Positions 45,089 to 52,706 of a stretch of DNA of 64,000 nucleotides are shown in pieces. The first letter of the stretch is position 1. Each line of letters opens with the position of its first letter. The notes under the pieces were generated by a model, which searched no databases, was not told the origin of the DNA, and worked only from the letters and a program-made list of their open reading frames with translations. Both the position numbers and the translations under genes were made by a program. The DNA comes from Otariodibacter oris (lineage in GTDB: Bacteria; Pseudomonadota; Gammaproteobacteria; Enterobacterales; Pasteurellaceae): contig NZ_CP016604.1 in NCBI RefSeq assembly GCF_009684715.1, positions 697,262 through 761,261 of the forward strand. Direction: 5' to 3'.

Positions 45089-46993
45089 TTACATAGCTCG
45101 ATTACTTTTATATTTCATATAGATTAGTGCAAAAATAGCAGCTATAACTAAAATTATTTGTGGTATTAACGTTTCTACATACGGATAAATACCAAGTAAT
45201 GGGAGCTCAGGGATGCCAGATAATAGTGTTGGTTCAAATAATTTACCCTCAATAAGTTCTAGAATACTCTTTCCTGCAAAAACAAATGCCATTAGATACA
45301 TGAAAGATCCAGTAAATAAGAAGAAAGGTTTGAGTGGTAATTTCACAATACTATAACGCATAATAAAGTAGCAAATCGCTAGTAGAACACATCCTACAGC
45401 AAAACCAGCTAAAAGATACACATAGCTTACAGGGCTAGTCACATCACTTACTAAAGCATAGTAGAAGAGTACAGTTTCTGCGCCTTCTCTGTAAATTGCC
45501 AAGAAACTTGTAAACCATAATCCCATTAATGAACCAGTACTAAGCGCTAAGGTTAATTTTCCTTCTAGATAGCGTTTCCAATTTTGTGCTTCAACTTTAG
45601 ACAATAACCAATAGCTCATCATAAACAGCATAAATACTGCGATGATCATGGTAAATCCTTCCAAGAGTTCTCGATTTGCACCTGAATTGGAGAATATAAA
45701 TTGGAATATAACCGCTGTAACAACACTTGCTACTAATGCGACATAAACGGATTGACGGATAACAGGTAATTTATCGTTATGATTATTTTTAACTAAATAG
45801 GCAATAATAGCCGCAACGATAAGTAATGCTTCTAAGCCTTCACGTAGAATAATAATCAAGCTGTAGATGAACATTGACCAATCACTTTGGTTACCTTCAT
45901 CTAACATATCAACGGCTTTAACTAGGCCATCTTCAAGACCTTTAGCTTGTTGTTGTAGTTGGTCACTAGGTTGTTCGGCTTTAATCAAACTGACTAAACG
46001 AGTAAAGTATCCCTCAAGCTCAGCTTTAAATTGACTGTCTCTTGAACCAATTTTATTTTCCATTCCCGTATTTTCAAATACATCAAAGTAAGTATCTTGG
46101 ACAAATAACATTGCTTTCTTACCATCGCCTTGGTTATACATTTCAATAGCTTGTTGGATACGGGTATTAATATCTTTTGATACTTGATTCCAATCTTGTG
46201 ATTCTGATTCTTGAACTGTTGTTTGTAAAACTTGTTGTGATTCTCTTGTTGTTGGGAGATTTGGAAGTAATTCCTCGATATCTTGTAATAGCGTAGTGAC
46301 TTGATATCCAATAGCTACAATCTGGTCAGGTTCTTCGCTTAAACGGATGAGATCGTAGAATTGTTGATTAATATTAGCCGAAATACTTGCAGAACGATTT
46401 TGGCGGACAGACATTTCCATTTCTGAATTTTTATAGCCATCATATTGTGCCTGTTGCATTAATTTTTTAGCAGTTTGATAATCTTGATTTTGGTAGGCTG
46501 TAATGGCTTGTGCTAACAAATCATCAATAGTTCTAAAACTATCTTGCCAATAAGGCTCAATTTCAGGATTACCATAAACCTCATGTGATCCAGATGCATT
46601 AATTTGATGACCATCAACGAGAGCTGGCAATACTTCTTCTAATTCAGCTTTTAGTCCATTGATCTTGCTTTCTACTTCAGCTATTGATTTTGATTCACCG
46701 ATCATTTTACGGATTTCACCAAAAGTCGCTTCCATTTGATAGCTTTTTTGTGCTGAAAAGTTGATACGGATGGGGCCTTCTAAATTTTCAAAAACCTCAA
46801 AGTAAGCCATTTGTACTTCGGTTCTTGCATCATCTGCATTATTTTCTTGATATAAGGATAGTGTTTTATCTAGTCGGTTCTCGATATCTTGAACCCATTG
46901 ATGGTATTCAGTATCTGAAAAAGCAAGGCTACTATAGAAGAGTGTAAGGAGTAAAATTGCGTAGCGTTGCCAATCGCGTAGTAAACGGAACAT
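45089..46993 (-). CDS. fetM: FTR1-family iron permease with periplasmic repeats (FetM-like)
   Basis: A 634-residue protein: a signal sequence, about 330 residues of helical periplasmic domain, then seven membrane segments. Two REXXE iron-transport motifs are present, REGLE near residue 385 and REGAE near 500. The periplasmic part holds three related repeats, visible as VQMAYFEVFEN, MQQAQYDGYKN and VQDTYFDVFEN. Length and order match FetM of uropathogenic E. coli and Campylobacter Cj1658. The start follows AGAGG by 5 bases. It is the first gene of an eight-gene operon, preceded by a Fur-box candidate. Confidence 0.92.
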   Translation of the reverse strand: MFRLLRDWQRYAILLLTLFYSSLAFSDTEYHQWVQDIENRLDKTLSLYQENNADDARTEVQMAYFEVFENLEGPIRINFSAQKSYQMEATFGEIRKMIGESKSIAEVESKINGLKAELEEVLPALVDGHQINASGSHEVYGNPEIEPYWQDSFRTIDDLLAQAITAYQNQDYQTAKKLMQQAQYDGYKNSEMEMSVRQNRSASISANINQQFYDLIRLSEEPDQIVAIGYQVTTLLQDIEELLPNLPTTRESQQVLQTTVQESESQDWNQVSKDINTRIQQAIEMYNQGDGKKAMLFVQDTYFDVFENTGMENKIGSRDSQFKAELEGYFTRLVSLIKAEQPSDQLQQQAKGLEDGLVKAVDMLDEGNQSDWSMFIYSLIIILREGLEALLIVAAIIAYLVKNNHNDKLPVIRQSVYVALVASVVTAVIFQFIFSNSGANRELLEGFTMIIAVFMLFMMSYWLLSKVEAQNWKRYLEGKLTLALSTGSLMGLWFTSFLAIYREGAETVLFYYALVSDVTSPVSYVYLLAGFAVGCVLLAICYFIMRYSIVKLPLKPFFLFTGSFMYLMAFVFAGKSILELIEGKLFEPTLLSGIPELPLLGIYPYVETLIPQIILVIAAIFALIYMKYKSNRAM

Positions 46994-47321
46994 AAAACCT
47001 CTGCTACTTAATTAAGAATGATTCTTATATTTGATTGTAGAACTTTTACTAAATGATGTCCAATTAAAATTTAAAAGTCAGGACGTATCGAATTATCACA
47101 TTTGATACATACTAAAATATATAAAAGGGAATAAATAGAGAGTCTTATTAATTGTTTCCCAATTATTATTTTAGATTGTGTAATTACTTGTGTTACAAAA
47201 ATCTGCGGTTAGAGGCGATAAATTGCGAGATATTACGGATAGTAAAAATGTAAAAAAGTGGCTTAAAGCTAGTGTTTTCAAGGGTTTTGAGTGAAGATAA
47301 GAGAGGTTGCGAAAGGGTCTA
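46994..47321. other. Control region between the iron operon and the tRNA gene
   Basis: It contains the Fur-box candidate at 47012-47028 and an inverted repeat GTATCGAA (47085-47092) / TTTGATAC (47101-47108) with one mismatch. No gene is seen in the rest. Confidence 0.5.
47012..47028 (-). promoter_or_regulatory. Fur-box candidate for the iron operon
   Basis: TTAAGAATGATTCTTAT contains the perfect 6-1-6 palindrome AAGAAT-G-ATTCTT, in the style of the 7-1-7 Fur site (TGAGAATNATTCTCA). It lies about 20-35 bases before the permease start, where bound Fur would block transcription. Confidence 0.7.
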
Positions 47322-47398
47322 TGGTCCCCCCGACCGGACTTGAACCAGTGACCAATCGATTATGAGTCGACTGCTCTAACCAACTGAGCTACGGGGGG
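47322..47398 (-). tRNA. tRNA with anticodon CAT, probably tRNA-Ile2
   Basis: A complete cloverleaf on the minus strand. The acceptor stem is CCCCCCG/CGGGGGG with discriminator A and encoded CCA. The D arm is GCTCAGTTGGTTAGAGC, the anticodon loop CTCATAA on stem GTCGA/TCGAT, and the T arm ACTGG/CCGGT with loop TTCAAGT. The C1-G72 pair excludes the initiator. The anticodon arm and T-arm resemble E. coli tRNA-Ile2, whose C34 becomes lysidine, more than elongator tRNA-Met, and C4-G69 and C5-G68 fit TilS recognition. Elongator Met remains possible. Confidence 0.9.
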
Positions 47399-47422
47399 AT
47401 TAGAGTGTGTAAAACGGCGTGC

Positions 47423-47428
47423 ATTATA
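47423..47428 (-). promoter_or_regulatory. -10 box of the tRNA promoter
   Basis: TATAAT on the minus strand is followed by the G/C-rich stretch GCACGCC, as in stable-RNA promoters under stringent control. The -35 box is not clear. Confidence 0.55.
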
Positions 47429-47502
47429 AAGAGAAATATAATGAAAATCTAGTCAGTTCTATCTATAAGCTGAAAAAAACGTCTATTTTAATTATTTCTG
47501 TG

Positions 47503-48558
47503 TTAAATGGAGACCGATTTAATTTGTAGATAAACATTTTGCCCCAGTTTTAAAGCTAGTTCTTCCGCAGACCATTTACTGATACTTGCCCAAATAAAGT
47601 GCTTTTCGACATCAATTTCAATATCAAAGCGGTCAGATTGTGGCTGAATTTTGCAAATTTTACCTTGGAGAATATTACGAATAGAGGTTTGTTCTGGTTT
47701 ATTTAAGGTAATCGACACATCTTTGCTGGCAATGGTAATGCGTAATGTTTCGCCCAGTTGGTAGCGACTGTGTTTGTTCACCCAAATTTGTTGTGAACCT
47801 AATGAAACGCTTTGCATTTGATAGTGATGATTTTCATCTGAAATTGGCAACTCAAGCAGGCTGACTTTTTGCGTATCAGGTTGCCATTCGGAAAATTCAG
47901 AGCTATGCCAAACGTTGATAGTGCTATCGTAGGCAATGACCTTGCCTTGTTCGAGTAATAATACTTTATCCGCTAAACGAATAACTTCATCGAGGCTATG
48001 GCTCACATAAAGGATCGGGATTGAGATCTGCTTGGCTAATTGGCTTAAATAGTCCAATAATTCATTTTTACGCGGTAAATCTAAAGCGGATAAAGGTTCA
48101 TCCATTAGCAGAATATCGGGTTCAGAAAGCAATGCTCGCCCGATTGCGACACGTTGCTTTTCCCCACCCGATAAACTGTTAGGGTAGCGATCAAGTAAAT
48201 GCTTAATGCCTAATAATTCAATAAGTTGCAAAAATTTATTGGGATCTAACCGCTTGCAACCATATTTTAAATTCGCCTCTACTCGATAATGTGGGAACAA
48301 TCGTGGTTCTTGAAATACATAGCCTACTTTGCGTTTTTCTGGTGGTAAGTTTATTCGACGTGATGAATCGAACAGCACGCGATCGTTAAGAATAATTTGT
48401 CCTTGATTTGCTCGGCTTAAGCCTGCAATCAAATTGATTAAACTTGATTTCCCCGCTCCTGAACGTCCGAAAATAGCGGTTACGCCGTGATTGGCAATAT
48501 CGACATTCACATCTAGCAATAAATCGCCTAATTGTTGTTGAATTGAAACGTGTAACAT
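47503..48558 (-). CDS. modC: Molybdate ABC transporter ATPase ModC
   Basis: The 351-residue ATPase of the molybdate importer has Walker A GRSGAGKS, signature LSGGEKQR, Walker B ILLMDEPLSALD and a C-terminal TOBE domain (about 285-351) of the kind that binds oxyanions in ModC. It starts 5 bases after the modB stop. It is the last gene of modABC. Confidence 0.95.
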   Translation of the reverse strand: MLHVSIQQQLGDLLLDVNVDIANHGVTAIFGRSGAGKSSLINLIAGLSRANQGQIILNDRVLFDSSRRINLPPEKRKVGYVFQEPRLFPHYRVEANLKYGCKRLDPNKFLQLIELLGIKHLLDRYPNSLSGGEKQRVAIGRALLSEPDILLMDEPLSALDLPRKNELLDYLSQLAKQISIPILYVSHSLDEVIRLADKVLLLEQGKVIAYDSTINVWHSSEFSEWQPDTQKVSLLELPISDENHHYQMQSVSLGSQQIWVNKHSRYQLGETLRITIASKDVSITLNKPEQTSIRNILQGKICKIQPQSDRFDIEIDVEKHFIWASISKWSAEELALKLGQNVYLQIKSVSI

Positions 48559-48563
48559 ACCGA

Positions 48564-49259
48564 TTACCTATATTTTTGTTGGCGTTGAGCAAGCCACTCT
48601 GATGCAAAAAGAGCGACTAGAGAAATAGCGATCGCGACTAAACATAAACGAGCCGCAGCCATTTCGCCATCGGGCGTTTCAATAAATGTATAGAGCGCGG
48701 CAGGGATGGTTTGTGTTTCATTTGGAATATTAGACACAAAGGTAATGGTTGCCCCAAACTCGCCTAATGAGCGAGCAAAGCCAAGTACAGCCCCAGCAAT
48801 GATACCCGAAAAAGAAAGGGGGAGGGTAAGAGTAAAAAAGACTTTGACTGGATTAGCGCCAAGCGTACGAGCAGCCTGTTCTAATTTAGGATCGATTGCT
48901 TCAAAAGCAAGGCGAATGGAGCGAACCATAAGGGGAAAAGCCATTACAATCGAGGCTAATACCGCTCCTTTCCACGAAAAACTGAGTGAGATGCCAAACC
49001 AATCCCATAAATATTGCCCAATTAACCCTTTTTTTGCCATTGAGATTAGCAGTAAAAATCCGATCACCACTGGGGGCAAAACGAGGGGTAAATGGATAAT
49101 GCCATTGAGCAGATTCTTGCCCCAGAAATTTTTGCGGGCGAGTAACCAAGCGATCCCAATAGAAAAAGGTAAAGCAAGGATAACAGCAACGGACGCTATT
49201 TTTAGGCTTAAGAAAATAGCGGTCAGTTCTTGTTGAGAAAATGCAGAAAAGAGATCCAT
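48564..49259 (-). CDS. modB: Molybdate ABC transporter permease ModB
   Basis: A 231-residue inner-membrane permease with five to six segments and the EAA-like loop EQAARTLGANPVKVFFTLTLP. GFARSLGEFGATITFVSNIP is the ModB-specific region. It lies between modA and modC; the 70-base gap to modA holds a GGAATG-type ribosome site and a near-match uptake signal (AGCGGTCACTTT). Confidence 0.95.
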   Translation of the reverse strand: MDLFSAFSQQELTAIFLSLKIASVAVILALPFSIGIAWLLARKNFWGKNLLNGIIHLPLVLPPVVIGFLLLISMAKKGLIGQYLWDWFGISLSFSWKGAVLASIVMAFPLMVRSIRLAFEAIDPKLEQAARTLGANPVKVFFTLTLPLSFSGIIAGAVLGFARSLGEFGATITFVSNIPNETQTIPAALYTFIETPDGEMAAARLCLVAIAISLVALFASEWLAQRQQKYR

Positions 49260-49329
49260 TGGTGTATTACATTCCTATTTTAAAATTTGCAAAATATCAG
49301 ACTAAAGTGACCGCTATTACATCATACTT

Positions 49330-50091
49330 TTACTTTTTAACGGGTTTAAATCCAGCCGATTCAAAGAGGGCTTTTGCTTCTTTACCTGATAGAAAATCGA
49401 GGAAAGATTTTGCTTCTGCTTTATCTGTAAGTGTTGCCGCTGGATACACTACTTTACCATAGCTTTCTTGTGGAAAGACTGAAACGACTTTCACATCATC
49501 ACTGATTTTCGCATCCGTTGAATAAACGATACCTAATGGCAATTCGCCTCGAGCAATATAAGTGAGTACAGCTCTTACATCTTTTGCTTTAGATAGACGT
49601 GGCTCAACAGTTTGCCATAAGTTAAGATTAGTCAGTGCGGTTTTCGCATAGCGACCGACAGGCACGTTATCATCGCCCACTGCAAGATAACTATTTTCTG
49701 TCAATTCTTTGAATGGCACTTGTTTAATATCCATTAGTGCTAGTTGGCTTGATTTAGGAGCAATTAACACTAATTCATTTTGCACTAAAACGGTTCTATT
49801 TTGGACCTTTTCAGGTAATTTTTCAGCAAGATAATCCATCCATTTTTCATCAGCGGAGATAAAAATATCAGCAGGGGCATCTTGCTCAATTTGTTTTGCT
49901 AAAGTAGATGATCCTGCAAATGAGAAAGTAAGATCATCAGATGGATGCTGTTTCTTATATTCATCGCCAATTTGTTGTAGCACATCCGTCATTGATGCTG
50001 CTGCAAATACTGTGATATTTTCAGCAAAGCTTTGACTCGCAAGGGAGAACAAGCCAGTAAACAGTAATAGATTAGTTAGTTTTTTACCCAT
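49330..50091 (-). CDS. modA: Periplasmic molybdate-binding protein ModA
   Basis: A 253-residue binding protein with a signal peptide ending ASQSFA, then the ModA motifs ITVFAAASMTDVLQ, FSFAGSSTLAKQI, PADIFISADEKWMD and GELPLGIVYSTDA. It captures molybdate or tungstate for ModBC. The start follows AGGAG. The ModE operator is directly upstream. Confidence 0.95.
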   Translation of the reverse strand: MGKKLTNLLLFTGLFSLASQSFAENITVFAAASMTDVLQQIGDEYKKQHPSDDLTFSFAGSSTLAKQIEQDAPADIFISADEKWMDYLAEKLPEKVQNRTVLVQNELVLIAPKSSQLALMDIKQVPFKELTENSYLAVGDDNVPVGRYAKTALTNLNLWQTVEPRLSKAKDVRAVLTYIARGELPLGIVYSTDAKISDDVKVVSVFPQESYGKVVYPAATLTDKAEAKSFLDFLSGKEAKALFESAGFKPVKK

Positions 50092-50116
50092 GAGAAACTC
50101 CTAGTTGATAAGATAT

Positions 50117-50146
50117 TTTCATTATATATTTTTTTATATAATGAAA
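50117..50146. promoter_or_regulatory. ModE operator in the modA-modE divergent region
   Basis: A perfect 12-bp inverted repeat, TTTCATTATATA and TATATAATGAAA, separated by six Ts. It matches the TATATA-N6-TATATA core of ModE sites and lies 26 bases before modA and 64 before modE, so it can control both. Confidence 0.82.
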
Positions 50147-50209
50147 TCTAGTAGAAAATCCTTTCCTCATTCGTTTTTCACTTTTACAATGAGTTGAATT
50201 GGAGGAAAT

Positions 50210-50968
50210 ATGCAACAGACTGAGGTTTTATTAACGATTAAGCTCAATCAACAGCTATTTGTTGATCCTAAAAGAATCGTGTTATTACAAGAGATCGAAA
50301 AGACTGGTTCAATGAATCAAGCGGCTAAAAATGCGCGTGTTAGTTATAAAAGTGCGTGGGATCATCTTCATGCGATGGAGCTTATTAGCCCTAAGCCATT
50401 ATTGGAAAAAAATACGGGGGGCAAAAATGGTGGGGGAACGATATTAACCAATTATGCAAAGCGATTATTACAATTATATGATTTGTTGGCGATAACACAG
50501 GAAAAGGCATTTACTATTTTACAGGATGAATCGATTCCATTAGATAGTGTGCTTTCTGCCACCGCTAAATTTTCTCCACAGAGTAGTGCTAGAAACCAAT
50601 TTTTAGGGCGAGTAACAAAAATTGTTGAACAAGATAATCGCTATTATATTCATCTAAAAATTGAAGATTTTCCGATTGAACTGACCGCTTGTATTACCCA
50701 TAAAAGCGTTGAGCGATTACGACTTGAGGTGGGTAAAGAGGTTATTTTGATGGTAAAAGCCCCTTGGTTAAATGTGCATTTAAAGCTTGTTCCATTGGAA
50801 AATTGTTTCCCTGCTATCGTCAAACAAATTTCAGAAGAGAGCGAAGTTACATTACTTGCAGGGGAGAAATTATGTTACGCGGCAATAAGCTCTGATATAA
50901 GGCTAAGCGAGGGGCAATCCGTTTGGGTAACGATTGATCCTGAGCAGATTGTTTTGATGACACTTTAA
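50210..50968 (+). CDS. modE: Molybdate-responsive regulator ModE
   Basis: A 252-residue regulator with an N-terminal winged helix (KRIVLLQEIEKTGSMNQAAK, then SYKSAWDHLHAM) and two C-terminal TOBE/Mop domains (about 125-190 and 195-252) that bind molybdate. When loaded it represses modABC. It is divergent from modA over the palindromic operator and has a strong GGAGG ribosome site. An uptake signal sits inside the gene. Confidence 0.95.
   Translation: MQQTEVLLTIKLNQQLFVDPKRIVLLQEIEKTGSMNQAAKNARVSYKSAWDHLHAMELISPKPLLEKNTGGKNGGGTILTNYAKRLLQLYDLLAITQEKAFTILQDESIPLDSVLSATAKFSPQSSARNQFLGRVTKIVEQDNRYYIHLKIEDFPIELTACITHKSVERLRLEVGKEVILMVKAPWLNVHLKLVPLENCFPAIVKQISEESEVTLLAGEKLCYAAISSDIRLSEGQSVWVTIDPEQIVLMTL
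50684..50692 (-). repeat. Uptake signal inside modE
   Basis: Exact ACAAGCGGT on the minus strand, followed by CAGTT. Confidence 0.85.
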
Positions 50969-50993
50969 TCTATCGCTCAAGTTTGTAAATGTA

Positions 50994-51029
50994 AAAAAGA
51001 GATAGGTTTTATCCTATCTCTTTTGTTTT
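50994..51029. terminator. Bidirectional terminator between modE and yadH
   Basis: AAAAGAGATAGG (50995-51006) pairs with CCTATCTCTTTT (51013-51024), with Ts after it and As before it. Confidence 0.88.
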
Positions 51030-51042
51030 CCTTCTTTGCTGA

Positions 51043-51798
51043 TTAACTTCTTAACCCAACACCTCGGCTAATTAATGAATATACCCAAGCATAAAGTACG
51101 ACGACAAATAGGATCAGCACACCAAAAGTGTAATAGAGTGACACATCGCTGATGCCTAAAAATCCGTAGCGGAATCCACTAATCATATACACGATAGGAT
51201 TAAATCGAGAAACGCCTTGCCAAAATTCAGGTAGAAGATTGATTGAGTAGAACACTCCACCTAAATAAGTTAAAGGTGTTAGCACAAAGGTGGGAATAAT
51301 ACCTACATCATCGAATGTCCTTGCATAAATGGCATTAGCAATACCGCCTAATGCAAAGGCAACCGTAGTCAGTAATATAGTCAGAATAATCACAGCCCAT
51401 GAATGAATATCAAAAGAGATAAAACATAGGGCGACGAGCATCACTAGAATACCGACTAAGACACCTCGAATCACGCTACCTAACACATAGCCCCAAATAA
51501 TTGTATGGGTAGAAAGTGGCGAAACTAATAATTCTTCAATATTGCGGACAAATTTACTCAAGAAAAATGATGAGGCAGTATTGGTGTAAGAGGCCGTGAT
51601 CGCTGACATCATAATGAGTCCCGGTGCGATAAATTGCATATAACCAACCCCATTCATATCGCCAATACGACGTCCGATTAAGGTACCAAATATAAGAAAG
51701 TAAAGTGTCGTGGTAATAATTGGTGGCACGAGTGTTTGTCGCCAAATTCGCAACACTCGTTTTATTTCTTTCATTACTAAGGTATAAAAACCAATCAT
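51043..51798 (-). CDS. yadH: ABC-2 type permease YadH
   Basis: A 251-residue permease with six membrane segments of the ABC-2 family. The motifs LKVMKEIKR-like start (LVMKEIKRVLRIWRQTLVPP), LEELLVSPLS-like (IEELLVSPLSTHT) and NPIVYMISGFRYG match YadH. It lies 11 bases after yadG. The exported substrate is not known. Confidence 0.9.
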   Translation of the reverse strand: MIGFYTLVMKEIKRVLRIWRQTLVPPIITTTLYFLIFGTLIGRRIGDMNGVGYMQFIAPGLIMMSAITASYTNTASSFFLSKFVRNIEELLVSPLSTHTIIWGYVLGSVIRGVLVGILVMLVALCFISFDIHSWAVIILTILLTTVAFALGGIANAIYARTFDDVGIIPTFVLTPLTYLGGVFYSINLLPEFWQGVSRFNPIVYMISGFRYGFLGISDVSLYYTFGVLILFVVVLYAWVYSLISRGVGLRS

Positions 51799-51809
51799 AT
51801 ATTGTCCTT

Positions 51810-52706
51810 TTATTTTAAGCTCATAAACAAGGCTTCTAATCGATTCGATTTATTTCGCATACTTAACACTTCAATGTGTTGTTCACTTAATTGTTGGAAG
51901 AGTTTGTTTAGCCCTTGTTCACGTTTTACATCAACTTCAATGGTTGTATCATCCACCCATCTCACAGGGTAGTCATTGATTGCAAGCGGTTTGTTTTCGG
52001 CTAAATCTAGCAAAAATGTTTCAGTTTCTAATTTAGCCAGTAATGATTTCATTGAGGTATTTTCAATCAGTTGTCCTTGCTGAATAATCCCAATATGACG
52101 GCATAAACTTTCCGCTTCTTCTAAATAGTGAGTAGTTAAAATAATGGTTGTTCCTTGCTCATTCAGCTCAGTTAAAAATTCCCACATACTGCGACGTAAC
52201 TCAATATCAACCCCTGCTGTAGGCTCATCTAAAATAAGTAATTTAGGGTTATGCATCAATGCACGGGCAATCATCACTCGACGTTTCATACCACCCGATA
52301 ATTCACGTGTATGATGGTTGCGTTTATCCCATAATTCTAATTTTTTTAACCAATATTCAGCACGTTTTAACGCCTCTTTATGTGGCACGCCATAGAATCC
52401 TGCTTGGTTCATAATCACATCAATCACGGGTTCAAATTGGTTAAAATTGAATTCTTGTGGAACTAGCCCGATTTGCTGTTTTAGCTTGGTTTTTTCTTTA
52501 TCTAAATCGTAGCCAAAGACTTTCACCGTACCGCTAGTTTTATTCACTAAACAGCTGATAATACCAATCGTAGTGGATTTACCAGCCCCGTTATGTCCAA
52601 GTAAGGCGTAAAAATCGCCCTGGGCAACGGTAAGATCGATCCCCTTAATTGCTTGAACACCCGTAGGGTATTGTTTGACTAAGTTTTTAATTTCTAATGC
52701 ATTCAT
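51810..52706 (-). CDS. yadG: ABC-2 type ATPase YadG
   Basis: A 298-residue ATPase with Walker A GHNGAGKST, Q-loop LVPQEFNFNQFEP, signature ELSGGMKRR and Walker B LLILDEPTAGVD. The C-terminal extension is typical of YadG. The ATG overlaps the dnaX stop by 4 bases, so the export pair is translated after dnaX, an unusual partner. It forms an exporter with YadH. Confidence 0.92.
   Translation of the reverse strand: MNALEIKNLVKQYPTGVQAIKGIDLTVAQGDFYALLGHNGAGKSTTIGIISCLVNKTSGTVKVFGYDLDKEKTKLKQQIGLVPQEFNFNQFEPVIDVIMNQAGFYGVPHKEALKRAEYWLKKLELWDKRNHHTRELSGGMKRRVMIARALMHNPKLLILDEPTAGVDIELRRSMWEFLTELNEQGTTIILTTHYLEEAESLCRHIGIIQQGQLIENTSMKSLLAKLETETFLLDLAENKPLAINDYPVRWVDDTTIEVDVKREQGLNKLFQQLSEQHIEVLSMRNKSNRLEALFMSLK

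Noticed and set aside
45994-46311. 105-residue frame inside the FTR1 gene
   Set aside because: It is an out-of-frame shadow of the periplasmic repeats, rich in Lys and Gln from the A/T-rich sequence.
48706-49236. 176-residue plus-strand frame over modB
   Set aside because: It lies wholly antisense to a clear ModB gene, with basic low-quality composition and no ribosome site; it is a shadow frame.
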